NCBI RefSeq assembly: GCF_003201875.1
Contig: NZ_QJKD01000002.1
Span: forward strand, 62,001-126,000
Source of the DNA: Hungatella effluvii
GTDB lineage: Bacteria > Bacillota > Clostridia > Lachnospirales > Lachnospiraceae
Reading direction: 5' to 3'
Length of the DNA stretch: 64,000 nucleotides
Within the stretch, counting starts at the first letter, position 1; every line of letters begins with the position of its first letter. The notes below the pieces were generated by a model. The model had not been told where the DNA came from. It did no database searches and saw nothing but the letters and a program-made list of their open reading frames with translations. Positions 18,862 through 27,031 of the stretch are shown piece by piece. The translations under genes and the position numbers were made by a program.

Positions 18862-20154
18862 TTACGCCTTTTTCTTTTCCTTCATAATCAGAAAGATACT
18901 GATACACATAGCCGCCAGCTGGGAGATCGGTACTGAGAGCCATGTTCCGCCGATCCCTGTCATTTGCGGCAAAATGAGCAGCAGCAGGAATAGGATTATT
19001 ACTTCCCCATAGATCATAATGTAGGCCTGCAGGTCTTTGTCCGTAGCGTAGAAATAGGCCGTCGTCACCCTGGATATGCTGACAAATAAGTAACCGCTCA
19101 GGAATATAGGGAGAATATCTGCAACGCGTGCTGTAATCTGGGGAGAGGCGCCGAACAGCGCGGCCGCCTGTCCTCGAAGGAGAAACAGCACTCCCATACA
19201 CAGGAGTGAGACCACGGCGGCAAAGCTATACGCCAGGTTACGGAACTGTTTTGTGCGGTCGTGACGGCCCTCACCGTAGGAGAGACTGATCAGCGGCTGA
19301 CAGCCGTCACTGACACCCTGCAGCAGGAGGATGATGACGGCGGAAATATAGCTGACCGGCGCATAGCAGGTGACAGCCGCCGCACCGCCTGCCAGGGCCG
19401 CGCTTTTATTGATCAGGATCAATGTGATATTAGGTGAAAATGTGAGTCCAAAGGGAGATAGGCCTACCTTCAGAATCGTTTTAAAGAGAAATGTACCATC
19501 TTCTCCAAACCGGAGCAAAGGTTTCTTCTTTTTCGCAATGAAAAATGCCACGCACACCAGAAAGGTTACCGCCTGCCCAATAACCGTCGCTACGGCGGCT
19601 CCCATCATACCGAAGGGAAGATGCCATACGAACAGGTAATCGAGAAATATGTTCGTTAAAAAACCTGCGATCATAGCGGCCATGGCCGAAACTGCGCCTC
19701 CCATATTGCGAATGAAAGGGACAAGCCCCGTTCCCAGAACCTGAAAAATGGCTCCAAAAGCAATATAAAGAATGTATTCCCGCGCCAGCTCCCCGATCGC
19801 GCCAGACGCACCAAAAAAGCGGAGGACCACAGGGGCGCTTAACAGCAGCAGCGCGGATAAAAGAATTCCGGAAATGGTTAACATAATGAGAGACATACCA
19901 AAATACTGGCGGCCCCGTTTATGATTTTCCGTGCCGGCGCTGATGGCGTACTGGATTGCGCCGCCCATGCCGATTCCGGTGCCGACGGCCTGTAAAAAAG
20001 CTGTCAGCGGGTATGCAATATTGACTGCGGCCAGGGCGCTGTCGCCCAGGGCGTTGCCGACGAAAAATCCATCGGCGATGGCATAGACGCCCGACAGCGC
20101 AAAGGCCAGCATGGAGGGAATGACGTAGTGAAAAAACTCTTTATGCAGTTTCAT
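18862..20154 (-). CDS. MATE-family multidrug exporter
   Basis: Cation-coupled efflux protein with about twelve predicted helices and 430 residues. The two-lobed MATE pattern is visible: MLAFALSGVYAIADGFFVGNALGDSALAAVN-type start (read in parts) in the first lobe and LLQGVSDGCQPLISLSYGEGRHDR in the second. Its start lies inside the end of the MarR gene (14-base overlap), so repressor and pump are expressed together. The likely role is export of toxic organic cations under MarR control. Confidence 0.92.
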   Translation of the reverse strand: MKLHKEFFHYVIPSMLAFALSGVYAIADGFFVGNALGDSALAAVNIAYPLTAFLQAVGTGIGMGGAIQYAISAGTENHKRGRQYFGMSLIMLTISGILLSALLLLSAPVVLRFFGASGAIGELAREYILYIAFGAIFQVLGTGLVPFIRNMGGAVSAMAAMIAGFLTNIFLDYLFVWHLPFGMMGAAVATVIGQAVTFLVCVAFFIAKKKKPLLRFGEDGTFLFKTILKVGLSPFGLTFSPNITLILINKSAALAGGAAAVTCYAPVSYISAVIILLLQGVSDGCQPLISLSYGEGRHDRTKQFRNLAYSFAAVVSLLCMGVLFLLRGQAAALFGASPQITARVADILPIFLSGYLFVSISRVTTAYFYATDKDLQAYIMIYGEVIILFLLLLILPQMTGIGGTWLSVPISQLAAMCISIFLIMKEKKKA

Positions 20155-20590
20155 TTGAGTCTGTCTCCTTAAATAGTTTGTTATAGAGCGCGGTGCTCTC
20201 TAACAGTGCACTGGCATTCTCCTGGCCCATCTTTTGCCAGACGGACCTTTCATGGGCCTGAAGATCGGAAGCAGTAGCTTCCATAAATAACCGACCCGCG
20301 TCAGTCAGCAGAATGACCCTGCCCCGCCGGTCTTCCTCCGAAGGCACAAGTGTAATCCAGGCGCGTCCGGCAAAGTTTTTCAGGATGGTGTTGACCGTCT
20401 GTTTCGGAAGCTGCCAGTGGGTGCAGATGTCTTTCTGAAGACACGGGCCGTCCGGCTCCATGATGGAAAGGATAACCAGGAGTTCATAATAGGACAGACC
20501 ACGCTTCTTGGCCCATTCTTCGTACAGGGCGCTGGTTTCCCGCCAGAGTACGGTGTAGTGTTTTAGCTGTTCCGTCAGAATATCGTACAT
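20141..20590 (-). CDS. MarR-family transcriptional repressor
   Basis: A 149-residue winged-helix regulator. The HTH covers about 50-80 (CLQKDICTHWQLPKQTVNTILKNF, in parts) and the wing carries EEDRRGRVILLTDAG, typical of MarR. It is the first gene of a two-gene unit with the MATE exporter and has a palindrome directly over its transcription start, so autoregulation is likely, with relief by an exported drug-like ligand. Confidence 0.93.
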   Translation of the reverse strand: MYDILTEQLKHYTVLWRETSALYEEWAKKRGLSYYELLVILSIMEPDGPCLQKDICTHWQLPKQTVNTILKNFAGRAWITLVPSEEDRRGRVILLTDAGRLFMEATASDLQAHERSVWQKMGQENASALLESTALYNKLFKETDSNETA

Positions 20591-20620
20591 GATTGTGTTG
20601 ACCTCCGTTTTATAGATGAA

Positions 20621-20668
20621 TAGTCCGGTGACGGACTAATTGTAACATGCAGGGAGAATTTTTGTCAA
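20621..20668 (-). promoter_or_regulatory. MarR-MATE promoter and operator
   Basis: On the minus strand: TTGACA (20668-20663), an 18-base spacer ending in TG-T, and TACAAT (20644-20639). The next base begins the palindrome TAGTCCG-GTGA-CGGACTA (20638-20621), which covers the transcription start and is the expected place for the MarR dimer. Confidence 0.8.
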
Positions 20669-20730
20669 GGAAATATTTTGTGAATATTTTTGTTTAGATG
20701 GCTTATTTTCAGAGCTGGGGGATTTGTGAC

Positions 20731-20759
20731 TTGCGGCAGCTTCTTCTATAACATATAAT
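20731..20759 (+). promoter_or_regulatory. promoter of the YcxB-like gene
   Basis: TTGCGG, 17 bases, TATAAT, followed by a short frame and then the YcxB-like gene. Confidence 0.6.
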
Positions 20760-20775
20760 GGGTGGGAGAGGTGCT

Positions 20776-20853
20776 ATGAAATGGAAGAGATATTTTGAAA
20801 TGGAAGAGATAGGACGACAGGAAAGAAATGCATCAAGTACTGCGATAATATAA
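20776..20853 (+). CDS. possible 25-residue leader peptide
   Basis: A short frame (begins MKWKRYFEMEEIG) starting 6 bases after GGGAGAGG and ending 20 bases before the YcxB-like start, directly behind a good promoter. It contains a 16-base direct repeat (20777-20792 and 20796-20811, TGAAATGGAAGAGATA). Translation is plausible but not shown; it could equally be untranslated leader. Confidence 0.35.
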   Translation: MKWKRYFEMEEIGRQERNASSTAII

Positions 20854-20873
20854 AGGACAGGGGGGGATTGCCA

Positions 20874-22019
20874 ATGCGTGAACTCGAAGTTCAGCTTTCA
20901 AAAAAGGATATTCTGCGCATGATGTCGGATATGAGGTTTAAGAAGGACGGGATGAAGGAGTCAAAGATTCAGGCTGTTATGCTTATCATAGCCGGAACAT
21001 CCCTGATCTATACCGTGGGTGTTATGCTGCTTGGCGGTCATGACCCGTCTATTTTCTGGTGGCTAACCGATCTGTGCGCGGGAATCGGGCTGTGGCTTGG
21101 CTTTGCCGTGATGATCACGATTTTCATTAAAACGGTTCAATACTTCAGAATTATAAAAGGTCCGCTTATGCACAGGCAACTGGTTCGGTTTGAAGAACAT
21201 CGGATTGAGATGTGTACGGAGGAAGGCGTAAGCTGTTATCCTTACGCCTCCATTTTATATGCGGAAAAGACGAGGCATCAGATCCTGGTTTATATGAAAC
21301 GGATTGGGACGGTAAAGACGCTGCTGACGCTTCCGGATTCTGCGTTTACCGGCGAAGCCGAAATGGACTGCTGCCTCGCCTTTCTGCAGGAAAAGCAGCA
21401 GCAGGAGGCCTTTATGGATCCTCTGGACCAGCAGGCGGAGATCATATGTCCTGAAGAACAGGTATATTCCTTTGCATTTATTCAGGAGGAGGCAGAATGG
21501 CTGGATGTGCTGACTGCGGGCAAGTATTATATGATGCGGACGAGGTATGCGCTTAAAATACCAGAAAGCATGACTATGATACTGTCGTTGTTTCTGGTTA
21601 CCGGCGTTGGAATCTTTTCATTTATACGGGACAGAGATCCGGTGACTGCCGCGGTCTATGGAATTTTTATTATTCTGTTTATTGGTATGGCTTATCAGAT
21701 GTTTTGCAGCAGGAAATGGATTTACCGCGGCGTAAAACGAGCCTTAAAACGCGGAAAAACGGTGCCGGACAGGACTGGGCGCCAGGTAATTTCCTTCGAC
21801 CGGTCGGGAATCAGCCTCTGTACGGATAAGGAACAGTGGAACCTGACTTATCCCACGATTTACAAAGTGGTGGAGAGCAAAAAAGAGGTATTTATTTTTA
21901 CGAAAGGTCCATATTTTTTGAATATTCCAGTTTGGGCATTTCAGACAGAGAGGGAAATGCTGGAGGTACTGAACTACTTAAGAGCGCGCGGGATTTGCGT
22001 GTTACAGAAAAATATATAG
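20874..22019 (+). CDS. membrane protein with two YcxB-like units
   Basis: A 381-residue protein that looks internally duplicated. Each half has two adjacent membrane helices (about 33-55 and 62-85; about 235-255 and 260-280) followed by a soluble beta-rich segment. The soluble parts align: FEEHRIEMCTEEGVSCYPYA with FDRSGISLCTDKEQWNLTYP, and both end with a helix near LAFLQEK / LNYLRAR. This is the YcxB-like arrangement, normally a single copy of about 170 residues. The ATG follows GGGGGG by 7 bases; a TTG two codons earlier is less likely. Function unknown. Preceded by its own promoter. Confidence 0.8.
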   Translation: MRELEVQLSKKDILRMMSDMRFKKDGMKESKIQAVMLIIAGTSLIYTVGVMLLGGHDPSIFWWLTDLCAGIGLWLGFAVMITIFIKTVQYFRIIKGPLMHRQLVRFEEHRIEMCTEEGVSCYPYASILYAEKTRHQILVYMKRIGTVKTLLTLPDSAFTGEAEMDCCLAFLQEKQQQEAFMDPLDQQAEIICPEEQVYSFAFIQEEAEWLDVLTAGKYYMMRTRYALKIPESMTMILSLFLVTGVGIFSFIRDRDPVTAAVYGIFIILFIGMAYQMFCSRKWIYRGVKRALKRGKTVPDRTGRQVISFDRSGISLCTDKEQWNLTYPTIYKVVESKKEVFIFTKGPYFLNIPVWAFQTEREMLEVLNYLRARGICVLQKNI

Positions 22020-22049
22020 TCGGGATATCATGGATATAAAGAAAACTCC

Positions 22050-22078
22050 TTGACATGAAAAAATATTTCTGTTATAGT
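22050..22078 (+). promoter_or_regulatory. promoter of the DEAD-box helicase gene
   Basis: TTGACA, 17 bases, TATAGT: a near-consensus promoter. It gives an untranslated leader of about 125 bases before the helicase start. Confidence 0.82.
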
Positions 22079-22089
22079 TTAAACTTGTG

Positions 22090-22140
22090 AAACGAGAGGA
22101 TGAAGGTCTGAAACGTATACCTGACACCTCTCGTTTTCTT
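22090..22140 (+). promoter_or_regulatory. hairpin with T-rich tail in the helicase leader (putative attenuator)
   Basis: AAACGAGAGG (22090-22099) pairs with CCTCTCGTTT (22127-22136) and is followed by TCTTTG, giving TTTTCTTT at the 3' edge. It starts within a few bases of the expected transcript start. An inner AGGT/ACCT pair can extend it. Its place matches attenuator or thermosensitive leaders of cold-shock genes; this is inference. Confidence 0.5.
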
Positions 22141-22209
22141 TGCGAAAAGTGTGTGTGCGGCCGTCGGCAACAGGTGAACCCGGCAGGCCTAGAAAGGACT
22201 TATTTATTT

Positions 22210-23895
22210 ATGGAGACATTGAGATTTGACGAATTACAGTTAGACGAAAGAATTTTGCGGGCAGTTGCGGACATGGGATTTGAGGAGGCTTCGCCGATTC
22301 AGGCACAGGCAATTCCGGTACAGATGGAGGGCAGGGACATCATTGGCCAGGCTCAGACAGGAACCGGTAAAACGGCCGCATTTGGTATTCCGCTGTTACA
22401 GAAAGTGGATCCGAAATCCAAGAAACTTCAGGCGATCGCCCTGTGTCCCACCAGAGAACTCGCAATTCAGGTGGCTGACGAAATCCGTAGATTAGCAAAA
22501 TATATGCACGGTGTCAAGGTTCTTCCAATTTATGGAGGACAGGACATTGTTAAACAGATACGTTCTTTAAAAGATGGTACCCAGATTATCATCGGAACAC
22601 CGGGCCGTGTGATGGATCATATGCGCCGCAAGACGGTGAAATTTGACCATATTCATACCGTAGTCATGGATGAGGCCGATGAGATGCTGAACATGGGCTT
22701 CTTAGAGGATATGGAGACCATCTTAAGCCAGCTTCCGGAGGAGCGCCAGACTGTGATGTTTTCCGCCACCATGCCTCAGGCGATCGCGGACATCGCGCAC
22801 AAGTTCCAGAAGGAACCGGTGACTGTGAAGGTGGTTAAGAAAGAACTGACCGTTCCGAAGGTAACCCAGTATTATTATGAAGTAAAGCCGAAGACAAAGG
22901 TAGAGGTTATGTGCCGTCTGTTAGACATGTACGCACCAAAGCTTTCCGTTGTATTCTGTAATACGAAGAAGGGCGTGGATGAACTGGTACAGGCACTTCA
23001 GGGACGTGGTTATTTCGCGGAAGGTCTTCACGGTGACTTAAAGCAGATTCAGCGTGACCGGGTTATGAACAGCTTCCGTAACGGAAGAACGGATATTCTG
23101 GTGGCCACCGATGTGGCGGCCCGCGGAATTGACGTAGATGACGTAGAAGCCGTATTTAACTACGATCTCCCGCAGGATGACGAGTACTACGTACACCGGA
23201 TCGGCCGTACCGGCCGTGCCGGCCGTGAGGGGATTGCATTCAGCTTTGTCGTTGGAAAAGAAGTTTATAAGCTTCGCGATATCCAGCGTTACTGCAAGAC
23301 CAAGATCATACCTCAGGCGATTCCTTCCTTGAACGACGTGACAGGAATTAAGGTCGATAAGATTTTAGAGAATGTGGCGGACACCATCGAAGAATCCGAT
23401 TTAAGCGAAATGATCAATATTCTTGAAAAGAAGCTGCTGGAAGAAGATTATACTTCCCTGGATCTGGCAGCCGCTCTGTTAAAGATGATGATGGGCGAAG
23501 AGAGTGAGGACATTGTCGACACAAGAGAACCACGGTCTCTCGACGATTTAGACAGCTATTACAGCGGAGGAAGCCGTAATGGCAACGGACGCGGAAGAGG
23601 CAGAAGCGGCGGCGGCCGTGACAGCCGGTATGACAGCGGCCGTGAGGATATGGCCCGTCTCTTCATCAATATCGGAAAGAACCAGAACGTGAAGCCGGGC
23701 GACATCCTGGGAGCCATCGCAGGCGAGTCAGGAATGCCGGGTAAGATGGTCGGAAGCATCGACATGTATGACAAGTATACATTTGTGGAAGTGCCGAGAG
23801 AAAACGCCGATGCAGTGTTGAAGGCCATGAAGGATGTGAAGATTAAGGGTAAGAATATTCATATGGAAAAGGCTAACGGCGGCAAGGCGAAATAG
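22210..23895 (+). CDS. deaD: DEAD-box ATP-dependent RNA helicase (DeaD/CshA type)
   Basis: RNA helicase of 561 residues that unwinds structured RNA, important in ribosome assembly and cold adaptation. Motifs in order: Q motif ASPIQAQAIP, Walker A AQTGTGKT, PTREL, TPGR, DEAD in VMDEADEM, SAT, then in the second RecA domain HGDLKQIQRDRVM, VATDVAARGID and HRIGRTGRAGREG. A Gly/Arg-rich linker (about 450-480) leads to a DbpA-type RNA-binding domain (about 483-553; ARLFINIGKNQNVKPGDI). The frame is open 41 codons upstream to a GTG, but that stretch covers the leader hairpin and is not protein-like; the ATG after GAAAGGA fits all homologues. Confidence 0.93.
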   Translation: METLRFDELQLDERILRAVADMGFEEASPIQAQAIPVQMEGRDIIGQAQTGTGKTAAFGIPLLQKVDPKSKKLQAIALCPTRELAIQVADEIRRLAKYMHGVKVLPIYGGQDIVKQIRSLKDGTQIIIGTPGRVMDHMRRKTVKFDHIHTVVMDEADEMLNMGFLEDMETILSQLPEERQTVMFSATMPQAIADIAHKFQKEPVTVKVVKKELTVPKVTQYYYEVKPKTKVEVMCRLLDMYAPKLSVVFCNTKKGVDELVQALQGRGYFAEGLHGDLKQIQRDRVMNSFRNGRTDILVATDVAARGIDVDDVEAVFNYDLPQDDEYYVHRIGRTGRAGREGIAFSFVVGKEVYKLRDIQRYCKTKIIPQAIPSLNDVTGIKVDKILENVADTIEESDLSEMINILEKKLLEEDYTSLDLAAALLKMMMGEESEDIVDTREPRSLDDLDSYYSGGSRNGNGRGRGRSGGGRDSRYDSGREDMARLFINIGKNQNVKPGDILGAIAGESGMPGKMVGSIDMYDKYTFVEVPRENADAVLKAMKDVKIKGKNIHMEKANGGKAK

Positions 23896-23971
23896 GAAGC
23901 CGGAGACGAATTGGCGGTAGTAGGCCGGTGAAGTCTGGATGGCGGTTAGATAGAGCAGTTGATGAATAGAT

Positions 23972-24045
23972 GATAATTAGGAAGGCTGATAATTAGGGCA
24001 GCTGATAATTGGATTAGCTGTTAATTAGGGTAACTGATAATTAGA
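23972..24045 (+). repeat. 16-bp tandem repeat, about 4.6 copies
   Basis: Imperfect units of 16 bases (consensus GATAATTAGGNNAGCT) at 23972, 23988, 24004, 24020 and a partial one at 24036. They follow the helicase gene and precede its terminator. The whole stretch 23896-24380 (485 bases) has no convincing gene. Confidence 0.85.
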
Positions 24046-24053
24046 ATCGTAAG

Positions 24054-24103
24054 AAACGGTTGTGTAAGGGCGTAATGAAGATCGCTCGTATACAGCCGTT
24101 TTT
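24054..24103 (+). terminator. probable terminator of the helicase transcript
   Basis: AAACGGTTGTGTA pairs with TATACAGCCGTTT (G-U pairs and a one-base bulge allowed) around a 24-base loop, followed by TTTG. Somewhat long loop for a classical terminator. Confidence 0.55.
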
Positions 24104-24380
24104 GATATGAATAAGTGGTTTGATGGTCTGATCTGGAAGAATAATTATGCTGTGTAATTTTGATATTTGGCAGAGACGGAGATATTTCTTGCGTATTGAA
24201 AGGAAAGAGGATAGAATAAAACTTAGCCGAAAGAAATTCATATATGCTGGAATTAAGGTGATATTCGGAGTATGCTGCCGGGAGGACGACAGGATGTCTG
24301 AAAGACGGATACGCGTTTTGCCAGTGTATTGAGATGGAATTAAAACGAATCGTATAGAACAATCGGGGAGAACAATTAAT

Positions 24381-25757
24381 ATGGAATGGAAAAAGAATGA
24401 CAGGATTCAGGTGACAATAGAGGATATGGGAGATACAGGTGAAGGAATCGGCAAAACCGATGGTTACATCTGGTTTGTGAAGGATGCAGTAATTGGAGAC
24501 GAGGTGGAAGCCAAGGTAATGAAGACAAAAAAGTCTTATGGCTTCGCCCGCTTAGAGAAAATCATCAATGCGTCGCCAAACCGTGTGACGCCGCGATGCC
24601 CGGTGGCCCGCCAGTGCGGCGGCTGTCAGCTCCAGGCAATGGACTACAAAGAACAGTTAAATTACAAAGAACGGAAAATATATAATAATATTACACGAAT
24701 CGGCGGATTTGACGAAGTTCCGATGCTGCCCATTATGGGGATGGACGAGCCATGGAGATACCGCAATAAGGCACAGTTTCCCTGGGGACTTGATAAGGAC
24801 GGTAAGATTATAACCGGATTTTATGCAGGCCGGACACATGCCATTATTGAAAACGGGGATTGCCTGCTGGGGATTGAGGAAAACAGAGAGATACTGAAGA
24901 TAATCAAAAATCATCTGGAACGCTACCATATAAGACCATACGATGAGGCATCCCATTCAGGCTTAATCCGCCATACCCTGATTCGAAAGGGATTTCATAC
25001 CGGCGAACTGATGGTATGTCAGGTGATCAATGGAAAAAGCCTGCCTCATCAGGATGAGCTGACAGAGCAGCTGTTAAAGATACCGGGAATGACGAGTATT
25101 TCGATTAACATAAATCGTGATCAGACAAATGTGATACTTGGAAATGAAGTAATCAATCTTTATGGGCCAGGTTATATTACGGATTCGATTGGCGGCGTGA
25201 AATACCGCATTTCCCCGCTGTCATTTTACCAGGTAAATCCGGTGCAGACGGAGAAACTCTACTCCACAGCCCTGGAATATGCGGGACTGACTGGCGGAGA
25301 AACCGTGTGGGATTTGTATTGTGGGATCGGTACCATATCACTATTCCTTGCACAGAAGGCGAAGAAGGTCTATGGCGTGGAGATCGTGCCGCAGGCTATC
25401 GATGATGCCCGGGAGAACGCAAGGATTAATGGGATAGAGAACGTGGAGTTCTTCGTTGGAAAAGCGGAGGAGGTACTGCCCCGGGAATATGAGAAGAACC
25501 AGGTATATGCCGATGTGATCGTCGTGGACCCGCCGAGAAAAGGCTGTGATGAGGTCTGCCTGGATACGATCGTGAAAATGGGACCGAAGCGGGTGGTCTA
25601 TGTCAGCTGTGACTCGGCTACGCTGGCGCGGGATATGAAGTATCTGGCGGAGAGAGGGTATGAGGTGGCGAAGGTGAGAGGGTGTGATATGTTTCCGCAC
25701 GCGGGGCATGTGGAGACCGTAATAATGATGCGGAATTGTGGGTTGAAGGGAAAATAG
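24381..25757 (+). CDS. rlmD: 23S rRNA (uracil-5-)-methyltransferase, RlmD/RlmCD type
   Basis: TrmA-family methyltransferase (458 residues) that makes 5-methyluridine in 23S rRNA. An N-terminal TRAM RNA-binding domain (about 1-60) is followed by iron-sulfur cluster cysteines in CPVARQCGGCQ (Cys73, Cys79, Cys82) with a fourth near residue 162 (NGDCLLG), then the SAM fold with WDLYCGIGTISLFLA, the DPPRKGC motif and the catalytic Cys in YVSCDSATLARDM. All catalytic elements are present. Gram-positive bacteria often have one enzyme (RlmCD) for both sites; the exact target uridine cannot be told from the sequence. Confidence 0.92.
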   Translation: MEWKKNDRIQVTIEDMGDTGEGIGKTDGYIWFVKDAVIGDEVEAKVMKTKKSYGFARLEKIINASPNRVTPRCPVARQCGGCQLQAMDYKEQLNYKERKIYNNITRIGGFDEVPMLPIMGMDEPWRYRNKAQFPWGLDKDGKIITGFYAGRTHAIIENGDCLLGIEENREILKIIKNHLERYHIRPYDEASHSGLIRHTLIRKGFHTGELMVCQVINGKSLPHQDELTEQLLKIPGMTSISININRDQTNVILGNEVINLYGPGYITDSIGGVKYRISPLSFYQVNPVQTEKLYSTALEYAGLTGGETVWDLYCGIGTISLFLAQKAKKVYGVEIVPQAIDDARENARINGIENVEFFVGKAEEVLPREYEKNQVYADVIVVDPPRKGCDEVCLDTIVKMGPKRVVYVSCDSATLARDMKYLAERGYEVAKVRGCDMFPHAGHVETVIMMRNCGLKGK

Positions 25758-25842
25758 AAGGGTTAAACCACAAAATATAGTGAAAAATAATAAGAAATTG
25801 GTTATTTAGAGTATTATTATGAATGTTTGAAAAATATGGGGG

Positions 25843-26406
25843 ATGAAGATGATTAGAGGTAAAGGGGCAATGGTCTATCACTATTGTGATTTAAATGCAT
25901 TTTTAAATATTATAAAAACAAGAAAATTATGGTTATCTGATGTTAAGAAAAGTAATGATTCAATTGAAGGTAAGTATTTAGCATTATTAATGTTACAGTC
26001 ATTAGACAGTGGAATAAAACTTGGATTTTATGATGATAAGGTTTATGAAGAATCAAACGTTTTGGAAGCAGCAGAAACATTAAATTCTTTTTTAAATAAT
26101 AAGTCATTTCGAAAGTATATTCCAAAAGGGTATACCATAGATTCATTAGAAAAAATAGAAAAAGTAATTGAACAAATAGCGGAAGGAAAATCAAGTATTT
26201 TAATGTACACAACTGAAGACGGAATTACTAAAGTTGAAGTTACATTTGATAATGACACGGTGTGGCTCTCGTTGGATCAGATTGCAGAGCTATTTCAAAA
26301 GAATAAGTCTACAATATCCAGGCATATCAAAAATATTTTTTCAGAAGGTGAGTTATTGGCGGAAGCAACTGTTGCAAAATTTGCAACGGTTCAAAAAGAA
26401 GGGTAG
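25843..26406 (+). pseudogene. AT-rich composite frame: DUF2971-like start fused to a RhuM-like fragment
   Basis: A 187-residue frame made of unrelated parts. Residues about 10-45 (MVYHYCDLNAFLNIIKTRKL then WLSDVKKSNDSIE) match the start of DUF2971 proteins. Residues about 123-187 (SSILMYTTEDGITKVEVTF, WLSLDQIAELFQKNKSTISR, HIKNIFSEGEL) match the amino end of RhuM-type virulence/HTH proteins, cut after KFATVQKEG where normal RhuM continues for about 200 residues. After the stop another frame (26406-26495) runs on for about 29 codons. The stretch is clearly richer in A+T than its neighbours. It looks like a scar of recombination between two accessory genes. It could still be expressed: GGGGG precedes the ATGs at 25843 and 25849. 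Confidence 0.6.
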
Positions 26407-26565
26407 ACAAAGTTCTAAAACTTAAAACAATGTTTTACTCGGATTCCATAACGTATTTAGGATTTGATTCTGAAGCTATAAACAAAATTATTTAATTTTG
26501 ATACAACAAAGAATTTACATTATAAATAAAGTAAACAAATGGATAAAAAGGAAGGAGAATAATCG

Positions 26566-26979
26566 TTGAAGTGCAATAACTGCGGCGGGAAAATGGTCAA
26601 ATGGAAATACCTGGATTATGAGGAAATGGAGACTTATTTATTGAGTGAAGAAAAACAGTCAGCCAGCGCGGGTACATATGAAGAATGGCTTAGGTCACTG
26701 CACGCAGACGAACTGGTTTTAACTTCCTTAAAAAGGATAGATTTCAGCGGAGAAAAAGAGAAGTATTACGTAAGGGTAGTAGAAAAGACAACAAAGAACG
26801 GTATAAAACTGAAGCATCTTACTAAAATATTTCGTTATGGAACAGGGGAGGTCAGATATGAGGGGAAAAGCAGATTTGCTCCAACTGCAATATATAAGAT
26901 ACTCCCGATTGATGAAACGATCGGCAAAGTTATTCGAAATTACTGCAAAGATGATGTGAATTTTGACATTGATGTATGA
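26566..26979 (+). CDS. uncharacterised protein with N-terminal CxxC
   Basis: A 137-residue soluble protein starting MKCNNCGGKMVKWKY, so with half of a zinc ribbon at the amino end, and otherwise an alpha/beta sequence rich in Lys and Glu. The start is a TTG placed about 9 bases after GAAGGAG; the next ATG would remove the CxxC. No family recognised. It is 52 bases before the 605-residue gene and is probably co-transcribed with it. Confidence 0.6.
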   Translation: MKCNNCGGKMVKWKYLDYEEMETYLLSEEKQSASAGTYEEWLRSLHADELVLTSLKRIDFSGEKEKYYVRVVEKTTKNGIKLKHLTKIFRYGTGEVRYEGKSRFAPTAIYKILPIDETIGKVIRNYCKDDVNFDIDV

Positions 26980-27031
26980 AATAACCTTATAACAAAAATA
27001 CGAGAAGATTGCGATCAGGGGGATAAATAAG

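Noticed and set aside
22087..22209. N-terminal extension of the DEAD-box helicase
   Set aside because: Overlaps a hairpin leader, no ribosome site at the GTG, and is not found in the helicase family.
23972..24045. Possible CRISPR array
   Set aside because: Units abut with no unique spacers and there is no cas gene; it is a simple tandem repeat. The same applies to 51561-51620.
24147..24332. 61-codon frame in the gap before the rRNA methyltransferase
   Set aside because: No ribosome site and no recognisable protein pattern; treated as non-coding.
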